Assembly (NCBI RefSeq): GCF_003369915.1 | Contig: NW_022881625.1 | Coordinates: 1,240,001 to 1,304,000 of the forward strand | Reading direction: 5' to 3' | DNA: 64,000 bases | Source of the DNA: Drosophila miranda | Lineage: Eukaryota > Arthropoda > Insecta > Diptera > Drosophilidae | Shown: positions 56,189 through 64,000 of the stretch, piece after piece | How positions within the stretch are numbered: position 1 is the stretch's first letter | Layout of the letters: the number at the start of each line of letters is the position of its first letter | Made by a program: the position numbers and the translations under genes | The notes under the pieces: generated by a model | Seen by the model: the letters and a program-made list of their open reading frames with translations, nothing else | Database searches by the model: none | What the model was told of the DNA's origin: nothing

Positions 56189-59117
56189 TTTTTTTTTTGC
56201 GCAGCTCCTTGATCACGCTTGCTGCCATGTAGGCAACCGCGTTCCAAGATTGCTCATCGGCTAGCATCTGGTCGGTGAGGGTGTCCACACTCACTTCTGC
56301 AAGCGTCTCCCCTAGCCTCGTTCGTTCTTGCGAGAAGCGGGGGCATACAAAGAAGACGTGCTCTGCATCCTCGTCGACTCCAGGCCCGCAGCAGCTGCAA
56401 TACGGGTCGTCAGCATGCCTAAAGCGATGCAGGTACTGCTTGAAGCAGCCATGCCCCGTCAGCAGTTGGCCCAAATAATGGTCCATTTGGCCGTGCCTTC
56501 TTCGCAGCCATGGGCTAAGCTGGGGAAGGAGACGTCTGGTCCACCTCCCTTTTGCCGCTTGGTCCCAGCGCCGTTGCCACTGGGCTATAGTGCGCTCTCG
56601 CCGCTCGCTGGCTACCTCCCCTCCGCTCTGCCGCTCAGCTGCCAGGAGATCCAGTGGGACCATGCCTGCCACAATAAGTGCGGCGTCTTCAGACACCGTC
56701 CGGAAGCAGCATGTAACCCTCAGGGCACAGCGTCGGTATGCGCTTCTGCAGTCTCTGCTGTATGTGGAAACCATCATTGCTGGTGCCCACACTGCTGATC
56801 CATATAAGATTATGGAGGTGACCACCCCAGCGATGAGCTGCCTGCTACGCTGCCGTGGTCCCCCTGTATTGGCCATCATCCTGCTTATGGCCGCCGTTGC
56901 TGCAGTCGCTTTTGCGCTGGCGTATTCCAGGTGGGCCTTGAAGTTCAGCCTCTGGTCCATCATTACCCCTAGGTACTTTAGCGCAGGCTTGGTCCTGATG
57001 ATCGTGCTACCGACTCTCACGCATGCCTGCTCGACCTTTTTTCTGCTGCTCATTAGCACAGCCTCCGTCTTCTTCTCCGCCAATGCTAGCCCGTTGGATG
57101 CGAGCCAGGCCACTATCATCCCGACTGCTACGTTGGTTTTCTCCTCTACGTCTCTTACGTGTTTCGACACTGTCACCAGTGCTATGTCGTCGGCGAAGCC
57201 CACCAGGGTGCACCCTTCCGGTAATGTAAGCCGCAGGATATCGTCATACATCACGTTCCACAGTATCGGCCCTAGGACCGAGCCCTGTGGGACGCCTCCG
57301 GTGATTTGGTGATGTTCTGCTCCTTCTTCCGTGTCGTAGATCAGGATGCGGTCCGTGAAATAGCTTCGCAGAGTCCGTGTGATTTGCTCAGATATACCCC
57401 TCCTGGTCAGGGCCTCTAGGATGCTCTTCCAGCTGGCAGAGTTGAAGGCGTTTCGTACGTCTAGTGTACATACTAGGCAGTACTTTTTGTCGCCTCCAGC
57501 CCATCGCGTTCCTGCCATGGCTTCCCTGGCAAGGTTTGTCACCATCTCGATGGCGTCAGTGGTGCTCCTCTGCTTGCGGAACCCGAATTGGAGGTCGGAA
57601 AGTCCGCGACGCTCAGCCAGTTCCGCCTCCAGTCGGTTACATACCATCCTCTCGAAAATCTTGCCCATGGTATCCAGCATGCACAGCGGCCGGTATGACG
57701 ATGGGTCGTTGAGCTCTTTGCCTGGCTTGGGTATCAGAACCAGCCTTTGCCGTTTCCATGCTCGTGGGACTGTCCGCTCCGCTAGGCACTGGGTGTACAT
57801 TGTGGCGAATGCTTCCGGATGGGCTCTAGCTATGCATTTTAGTGCTGCATTAGGGACTCCATCTGGACCTGCCGCTTTCCCGATCTTCAGCTTACCCGTG
57901 GCCTTCAGTACTTCTCTGGCAGTGATGATGGTGGTGGTGTCCCTCAGGCTAGCTCCTTCTACCCTAGCTTCCTCTTGTAAGGGTGGTTGTCTAGGGAATA
58001 GGGTGCCGACTATCTCTCTCATATGCACCGGATCCTTGGGCATAGGCTGTCTGTTTAATCTCCCCATGACTAGTTTGTATGCTCCACCAAAAGGTTCCGC
58101 ATCGGCCGCATCGCAGAGCTCCTTGAAGCATTTGAGTTTGCTGCTTCTGATGGCCTCCTTCAGCTCTTTTCTTTTGGCCTTGAATGCCGCGCCATTTCTG
58201 CCAAATTGGGCGGAGCCTCTTGCTCGCTGGTAGGCACGCCGAGCTGCGCAGCACTCCCTCCTGGCCTTGGCAATGTGCTCATTCCACCACGGTACTGGCC
58301 GGTGCCTGCTTCCTCCGATCTTTCTTTTTTTCATGGCTGCATCACAGGCCGCTTTGACGGTCCTGTAAACGGCAAGCGCGGATGCTTCAGCATCCCCGGC
58401 GGCGCTTAGGTTTTCTGCTGCCGAGAGGAGCGCGGCTCTGCTCAGGCTTTCCTCCTTGTACCCGGCCTGGAGCGCCCGCTGTATCCTTGTTGTGTTCCTG
58501 GGTGCAAAGGTTTCCGTCATTACGGCTAAGTGGTCGCTATGGGTGTAAGCACTCAGCACTTGCCACTTCGCGTGGCGTGCGAGCTCTGGGCTTGCAAAGA
58601 TGAGGTCTATAATAGACTCCCGCCCTGCTTTGCTGAACGTTGGTGTGGTTCCTGTGTTGAGGAGACAGACGTTCAGGCTTGCAAACTCGTCCAGGAGCGA
58701 TGTCCCACGGGGTGTGTTCTTGGCGCTGCCCCAAGTCGTGGCCCAGGCGTTAAAGTCGCCCGCTATCAGGACCGGCGATTTGCCTCGTGCGTCGTTAGTG
58801 ATGTTGCTGATGATCGCCTCATACTCCTGCTGCGTGAACCTTGGTGCTATGTAGCAGCTGTAGACAAAAGTGCCGCTGTGCTTAGCTCTCACATATCCCA
58901 CTCTGGATGCTCTGTGGGTAAGCTGGCCTGGTTGTGGGCCACAGCTCCAGATTGCTGCTCCTCCGTCTGAGCTTTGCTGCCAGACTCCTTCGTGTTTTTT
59001 GCCGTACGGCTCGCTGAGTAGCGCTATGTCGATCTTCTGCTCCAGGACTGTTTGCGCCAACAGATCCTGAGCAGCTCGGCAGTGGTTTAGGTTGAGCTGC
59101 AGGAGCTTAACCATCAA
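56136..59117 (-). CDS. R1-clade ORF2: endonuclease and reverse transcriptase
   Basis: Open for 993 codons. Endonuclease motifs LQLNLNHCRAAQDLL, ALLSEPY, VLIAGDFNAWATTWGS and THSDHLAV; RT motifs SYRPLCMLDTMGKIFERMV, TLDVRNAFNSASW, GVPQGSVLGPILWNV and the catalytic LVGFADDIALV; C-terminal zinc motif CSCCGPGVDEDAEHVFFVC. The element-derived part ends with IKELRKK just before the poly(A). The frame then runs through the tail into flanking minisatellite (codons THTNIHYTWAAG...) and stops at 56,136, so the element supplies no stop codon or 3' UTR of its own. Otherwise the enzyme appears intact. Confidence 0.85.
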   Translation of the reverse strand: MMVKLLQLNLNHCRAAQDLLAQTVLEQKIDIALLSEPYGKKHEGVWQQSSDGGAAIWSCGPQPGQLTHRASRVGYVRAKHSGTFVYSCYIAPRFTQQEYEAIISNITNDARGKSPVLIAGDFNAWATTWGSAKNTPRGTSLLDEFASLNVCLLNTGTTPTFSKAGRESIIDLIFASPELARHAKWQVLSAYTHSDHLAVMTETFAPRNTTRIQRALQAGYKEESLSRAALLSAAENLSAAGDAEASALAVYRTVKAACDAAMKKRKIGGSRHRPVPWWNEHIAKARRECCAARRAYQRARGSAQFGRNGAAFKAKRKELKEAIRSSKLKCFKELCDAADAEPFGGAYKLVMGRLNRQPMPKDPVHMREIVGTLFPRQPPLQEEARVEGASLRDTTTIITAREVLKATGKLKIGKAAGPDGVPNAALKCIARAHPEAFATMYTQCLAERTVPRAWKRQRLVLIPKPGKELNDPSSYRPLCMLDTMGKIFERMVCNRLEAELAERRGLSDLQFGFRKQRSTTDAIEMVTNLAREAMAGTRWAGGDKKYCLVCTLDVRNAFNSASWKSILEALTRRGISEQITRTLRSYFTDRILIYDTEEGAEHHQITGGVPQGSVLGPILWNVMYDDILRLTLPEGCTLVGFADDIALVTVSKHVRDVEEKTNVAVGMIVAWLASNGLALAEKKTEAVLMSSRKKVEQACVRVGSTIIRTKPALKYLGVMMDQRLNFKAHLEYASAKATAATAAISRMMANTGGPRQRSRQLIAGVVTSIILYGSAVWAPAMMVSTYSRDCRSAYRRCALRVTCCFRTVSEDAALIVAGMVPLDLLAAERQSGGEVASERRERTIAQWQRRWDQAAKGRWTRRLLPQLSPWLRRRHGQMDHYLGQLLTGHGCFKQYLHRFRHADDPYCSCCGPGVDEDAEHVFFVCPRFSQERTRLGETLAEVSVDTLTDQMLADEQSWNAVAYMAASVIKELRKKKTHTNIHYTWAAGPVPFE

Positions 59118-60262
59118 CCAGATTTGCTAGTGCCTTCTTATACTCAGGGCAGCTGCGGCTGAGGGCCGAGTGGGCTGCTGAGCGGACGTCTCCTGGCTTG
59201 CCAGAGCATAGTAAGCACATTGGCGGGTTGTTGCACTGGTTGTGCTTGTGCCCCTCCCCACCACATTTGTAGCATGCATTGCTTGACACAGGCCGCTTGG
59301 ATCTGCACCTGGCTGCAGTGTGTCCATTGGCCATGCACTTGAAGCAGCGGGTTGGCGCAATCCGTTGCCGCACGCGGCAGACAACCCAGCCGATTCGAAC
59401 TTTTCCGAGCTCCAGGAGCTTCTTTGCGAGTGAGGGCTGAAGGTTCAGCGTAGCTACCTGCGTTGCGCCATATGCTTTCCGCATGTACGGCACTGCTCCT
59501 TGTGTTAAGTCGCCGTCGATCGCTGCAGCTATGGCCTCACATACCTCGTCGCCTGTCGTGAGCTCGTCTATGTTGAGTACCTCAACCGCGACTGTCTCTG
59601 CAGCTCCTGGGTGGCGGGGTCTGAGGATTGTTGCATCCTTAGAAGCAGCTCGCCCGAGGCTGTCTTCCTGATGCCCTGAACCTTGTTTTTGAGGCTCTGG
59701 AGCGTTGGTGCTGCCTTCACCAGTTTGAGGATGTCGGCGTATGATGCCTCCTCGGTGCATTTGACCAGCACTGCGTCTGGTCGGCCTTTCTGCTTGCGTT
59801 TCGCACGCCTGCCTCTCACCGCACTCCACTTCTGTGTAGGGTTGGTGTCTTCCGCCTTGCCGCACTGCATCTTGGTTTCCTCTTGTCGAGTGGCGTCAGC
59901 TTGGTGTCCTTGCCTGGGCCTTCCGCGCGCGCTCTTCTCCTCAGTTCGGGGTTTTGCTTCGCTCTTGTGGGCTCCTGATGCCGTTTGCGTCGCCTTAGTC
60001 GCACTGGGCTTGGTCATCCTGGGTAGGGGGCCAGTTGGGCCTGCAGTGTGATCATGGCACTGTCATCCTCCTGGCGCTGCCCTTTTATCCTCTGGCGCCT
60101 GCAGATGGGATTTGACTTCCACTTGCAACTCCTTCATGCGTGCTACCATCTTCTTGATGGCCATGTTGATCGACCTCTGGCCCTTCTCGTTCATCTGGTA
60201 GAGTAGGTCGTCCAGGATTGCGCCAATCTCGTCTATGTCCTGTAAGCAGTTCCTGCTTCCTG
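56189..60262 (-). mobile_element. R1-clade LINE, 5'-truncated, in a GT tract
   Basis: Non-LTR element with CCHC Gag-like ORF1 and an ORF2 of endonuclease plus RT without RNase H, typical of the R1 clade. Its 3' end is ten A (T10 at 56,189-56,198 on the plus strand) set directly against (GT)n. R1-clade families such as Mino and Waldo are known to target AC-type microsatellites. ORF1 begins mid-gene, so the 5' end is truncated. No clear target duplication: the right flank starts at the next minisatellite unit. Confidence 0.8.
59107..60250 (-). pseudogene. R1-clade ORF1 (Gag-like), truncated and frameshifted
   Basis: Three pieces: a helical segment near 60,110-60,250 (IDEIGAILDDLLYQMNEKGQ) without its start, a Lys/Arg-rich middle part (59568-60017), and the C-terminal part (59107-59865) with CCHC knuckles CFKCMANGHTAARC, CYKCGGEGHKHNQC and a third CLLC-type. 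Frames change near 60,040 and near 59,600. It overlaps the start of ORF2 by 11 nt. Confidence 0.75.
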
Positions 60263-60400
60263 CTGGATCAGGCCACCAACTAAGGACGATGGCGGACACG
60301 ACACACATAACTCGAACAGCACAGGTCCGGCCGCCCAAGTGAAATGGATGTTTGTGTGTGTGTGTGTATTTCCATTCCAGGTACACATGGCACTCTGAAT
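60263..60400. repeat. GT/AC-rich minisatellite, one unit
   Basis: One GTCCGGCC unit and (GT)n followed by the acceptor-like TTTCCATTCCAG near 60,380 and GGCACTCTGAATGC. Continues into the 3' flank of Gag copy 2. Confidence 0.75.
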
Positions 60401-60498
60401 GCTTTGATGGCGGCAGCGTCCGTTGTTCATTTTTGTTGTGGCATGCGAGTGATATGCATTTGTCATTTAATCCAATGCAGTGGCAGAGATGTGTCCAA

Positions 60499-63400
60499 TT
60501 AGTACACAGCGTTCCAGGATATCTGGTTGTCAAGATGGTACCTCATGTTGCGGGCGTAGGCCTTAATGTCATCCATGGAGTCGTCATCTGTCCACATCTC
60601 ATCGTCATCATTTTCTTCATCCATTTCAGGATCCGTCTCTGGAATGGCGGCTGGCGTTGGCCCTAACGTTTTTTGTGGTGGCTGTGATCGTGGTGGGGCA
60701 ACCACTGTTGCTGCTGCCATTGTTGGTGGATTTTCCGATGTTTCTGGAACTGCTGGAGTTGCCGTCACTGCCTGGGATTGGATGAGCGAGGTGAGTAGTG
60801 ACATCATCACTTCCAGCCTCTTTTCCAATCGCGTCATCCTCTGCGTATTCTCCAACAGTGCCTGGCTGCAGGATCCCTCGAAAGATTGGCGTTTCGGCTG
60901 CATCTTCTGCCGGGAGCGGTTGTTGGCAAACTGCTGCTGCTGCTGCTGTCTCTGTTGTTGTTCGCGCTGCGGCTGCTGTTGCAGCTGCTGTAGCTGCTGC
61001 TGTTGTGCCTGAGAACGGCTCAATGGCTGCTCTGGACGTCGTCGCCCAGTGCGTGGGCCAGAGGCAGCAGGCGTCTGTTTTTTTGTATGTATTGGCTGCT
61101 GCTGCTTCTGCTTCTGCTGATGTTGTTGTTGTTGTCCTCTTCGTCGCCCAGGAGAGGAGACATTGAGTGGCGTCCATGCTGCCTGCTGCTGCTGCTGTCC
61201 GCGCCAGGGATTGGCTGGCGTTTGAGCTGGCTGTTGCTGCTGCTGCTGTCGGCGCCCTGGATGTGCTGGTGTTGTTTTTGCTGGTGGCTGCTGCTCTGGC
61301 AATGGCTGCAGAAGCGAGCTGCGCTTGCGACGCAACTCCTGCATGGCCACTCGGTGCGACAGAAGGCGGCCCCTTGCTGCCTTGAATGCCAGACATCCCT
61401 TGTAGGCGCTGATGTGGGCGCCCTGGGAATTGGCGCATTTAGGGGCGTCTGCCCTTGGCTTGGCACATGCCGTGGACGCGTGGGCACCCGCACACTTCAT
61501 ACAGACGAATGAACGCCTGCAGTAGGTGCGGGTGTGCCCAAAAGCCTGACATCTGTGGCACTGGGCTGGGTCCACTGGCTTGGCCTGCCTCTCAACGATC
61601 ACCAACTGGTTGCCCAGCTGGGTTAATTGGAGGACATCGTGGTGGCTTTCATCCGGCTTGGGGGCTATCTCCAACTCGAACTGGTCGAGTGGCTGTCCAT
61701 CGGATCTCGCTTTAATGGCTCTAATAAATTTAACTGAATAGCCCAGTTCGGCCATCTGATTTGTTATTAGTTGGGTGCTTGAGGAGTCGTGGAGATCTCG
61801 CACGACGATCCGTAGCCCACGGTCACTCTTGTGCTAGTGTGTGTAGTGGCCAGTCATCGCCTCGTTGCCGCCGCCATCGCCCAGGATTGCCATGATGGCA
61901 TCCCTGGTAGCCATGTCGCGGGCCTGGATACGGACACCATTGCGGCTGATGAGCTTGGTGTGATAGCTACTGTTGTCCACCCTCGGGTCATTCTGCAGCT
62001 TGTCCAGAATGGGCATAATGTCGGGGACAGCTGGCAGAATGATGGGGGGGGGAATAATTGTTGTTGGTTGGTGCTGTCGCTGCAGCATCCGAATTTGTCT
62101 GGCATTGGGCATACTCAGGGAGGGCAGCTGGAGCAGCCCAACGCCGCCGCCGCTGCTGCTGCTGTGGGTTCCTGTGCCGCAACTACTAGTTGCATTTGCA
62201 GGTGAGTGAGGTAGAGCTAGTGGAGCATTGGCAGTGGCAGTGGCAGTGGCATGGGCAGGGGCAGGGGCGGGGGCAGGGGCATTTTGTGTAATTGTCCGCT
62301 GATGTTGTTGCTGGTTTGATTGTTGGTGATGATAGGGATGGTTTTGAATTAGGGGGATATGGGATTTGCTTGCCTGTTGGTTGGTACTTTCCCGGAGTCG
62401 TCGTTTGGCCGATGCATGATTGGCATCCAAATTGTCGTCGTCATCATCGTCATCAAACTCAACAACCATACCATCACTGTCATCATCGTCATCATCATCA
62501 ACCTCGGCGCGGACGCGCTTCAGTGGCGAACGGGCCGCTGCAGCAGAGGTGGATGGGATATCATCGGTATTAGCTGTGTTTGTTGCCGTTGGCTGATGTT
62601 GTTGTTGTTGATGTGTTTGCTGCTGCTGCTGTTGTTCCTCTGGCGGCGGTGGTGGGGGGGTCCGCCTGTTAACATTGCTGTTAGCAGGCATCGTCGTCTG
62701 GCTGCCGACGTAATTGTAGTTGTCGTTTTTGTGTTTGATGTCGCTGTTTGTGTGCTGATGTATGTCATGATTGTATTTGTGGTTGTGGTTGTGGTATTGG
62801 CTGTGTGCATTGCATTTGGAACCGCTGCTGTGGCCGATCGAGCGGGGTTTGTGCCATGGCTGCGGTTCGAGTTCGAACTCTCTCCCGAACGGGCACTCGA
62901 ACACGAATCTTTTGTTGGCTGCTGTTCGTGCAGAGGCTGCTCGAGTGCCCTCTCGTACTGTCGCTGGTACGAGGTCGTTACCCGCTCTCTTTGCGCCTTC
63001 TCTCGCTCCTTGCTGTTTCCGGCTCTCTCCACACCATGCATCGGCATACGGTGCATCGATACGTGTCTGTGTGTGTTGGAGTGTGGGAAGCGGAATTATT
63101 GGCGCGCTTGGTACCGCTTGGCTTGGCTTGGCTTGACATTGCGGTGCTTTGGCTGACGCCGCTGCCGCTGCCGACGCCGCCAATGCCTCAAGCCGGCGAC
63201 TACCGCTGCTGCTGCTGATGGTCTGCTGCTGTTGCTGCTGCTGCTGACGTTCCTGGGTATGGACCGCCTCCACCCAGTCGCCGATCTGGAACTGCTCCTG
63301 GCTGGTGAGATTGGGAATGGCCGCCCAGCTGTTGGGGCAGGGCAGGTCGGGGTCGGGGATGGGGCTTGTGGCCGGAGTGGCCGTGATGGTGGTGTCGGCA

Positions 63401-63654
63401 TGGTATGTGGTCCTCACATACCCGGTAATGGTGGCTGGAGCCGGTCCAGGAATTGGAGGAAGTGCCTCCAACCAGGTGGCGGAGTCGGTGGATTGGCGTC
63501 TCAGTATCGCTGCGTTTGCCACGGTGCCGGTGGCTGCGCTGTCTGCGCTGTCGGAGCTTGCAGTGGAAATGGCTGATTTGGGGCGATCCCTGGCTGTGAC
63601 GCCGTGTGGTCCTCGTCGTCGTCGTCCTCTTCTGGCAGTGGATCCGCGTGGCAT
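60499..63654 (-). CDS. Jockey-clade-like Gag, copy 2, open except one in-frame TAG
   Basis: Starts at 63654 and is open for 606 codons to a TAG at 61,834-61,836. It continues in the same frame to 60,499, for about 1050 codons overall. Order: basic Arg-rich N-terminus, Gln runs, Ala-rich stretch, poly-Pro, two poly-Asp clusters (around EVDDDDDDD and EFDDDDDDD), a region ending AILGDGGGNEAMTGHYTH at the TAG, PRE_C2HC-like domain, zinc knuckles, Gln-rich segment, acidic tail. The first two knuckles are intact; the third reads CANSQGAHISAYKGC, with a zinc-binding Cys replaced by Ser. No RT lies downstream. Fits a telomeric-type (HeT-A/TART) or jockey Gag; a domesticated gag gene is also possible. 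Confidence 0.7.
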
Positions 63655-64000
63655 AGCTGCGCTGGATTGGCTTTGGTTGGATTTGGTAATAAATTTTTTT
63701 TTTCGACCGACGCGAGTGGAGTTTTTTTCAAGACAAATTATTCACACAGTTTTTTATTGGATTTTTTTTCAATATATACCCGCTTTGGGTTGAGGGCTCT
63801 CAGTGCTCCAACAGGGGAGGGGCTGAGAGGCTGGGGTGTGAGCCGCCAGCAACCAAGCGCGGTGCTTTATTAATATTTTTTTTTTTTTTTTTCGGCAGTA
63901 TATGTCTTGATTTAATTTATGTACATTTTTGTGTTTGTTTTACAATACAACTTTAAATGACACTCAAACACACACTAGTACATTTGTTGGCACAATAAAC
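63655..64000 (-). promoter_or_regulatory. 5' block of Gag copy 2
   Basis: Near-identical to 53,496-53,860, including the CAATATATACCCGC motif at about 63,770 and, from 63,786, the block shared with gene 2. A T homopolymer of about 17 near 63,877 replaces the shorter T run of the other copy. Cut by the window end. Confidence 0.45.

Overview
The window is eukaryotic and almost certainly from a Drosophila. The support is a first exon matching the N-terminus of the ABCB transporter Mdr49/Mdr50, short fly-type introns, and fly transposon families: a LOA/I-like LINE, an R1-clade LINE, an Osvaldo/Ulysses-like Ty3 element and a DINE-1/mini-me-like element. An obscura-group fly, and an amplified heterochromatic or (neo-)sex-chromosome region, is plausible but is inference. 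No intact single-copy host gene is visible; nearly all of the DNA belongs to amplified units.

Region 1 (1-28,000) is a mosaic of units of about 4-9 kb. Each unit carries two same-strand genes. Gene 2 is a small, basic, unrecognised two-exon protein. Gene 1 is a chimera of the Mdr49-like first exon and an unidentified second exon. Between them lie a 110-bp satellite, an 88-bp hairpin-containing repeat, a roughly 45-bp minisatellite and a GT/AC-rich minisatellite. Positions 2,763-11,702 and 12,018-20,945 form a palindrome with arms of about 8.9 kb and a spacer of about 315 bp. Positions 12,369-16,980 recur directly at about 20,946-25,560, and orientation flips again at 25,561. Units fall into a long class (full gene 2, mostly open gene 1) and a short class (gene 2 internally deleted, gene 1 with an 8-bp deletion).

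Region 2 (27,998-43,917) is a Ty3-type LTR retrotransposon on the minus strand, inserted in a GT tract. It has 2.4-kb LTRs, a tRNA-Lys primer site, a Gag with an N-terminal RING-like motif, and a pol broken by one stop and two frameshifts. Its right LTR holds a complete LOA/I-type LINE (36,537-42,048) with an 11-bp target duplication and an open 1210-codon ORF2.

Region 3 (43,918-48,347) resumes the unit that the LTR element interrupted: 110-bp satellite, an open gene 1 copy and a 5'-truncated gene 2.

Region 4 (48,348-64,000) holds two head-to-tail minus-strand units. Each has a promoter-side block, a jockey-clade-like Gag gene of about 1050 codons with no reverse transcriptase, and an A/C-rich noncoding 3' region. 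Both Gag copies carry the same in-frame TAG. The 3' regions contain a DINE-like element and a 5'-truncated R1-clade LINE. The promoter-side block upstream of Gag is also the 5' block of gene 2, so Gag and gene 2 occupy equivalent places in related units. This gag-only, head-to-tail, A/C-rich layout resembles HeT-A and is, with the palindrome, the most interesting part of the window.
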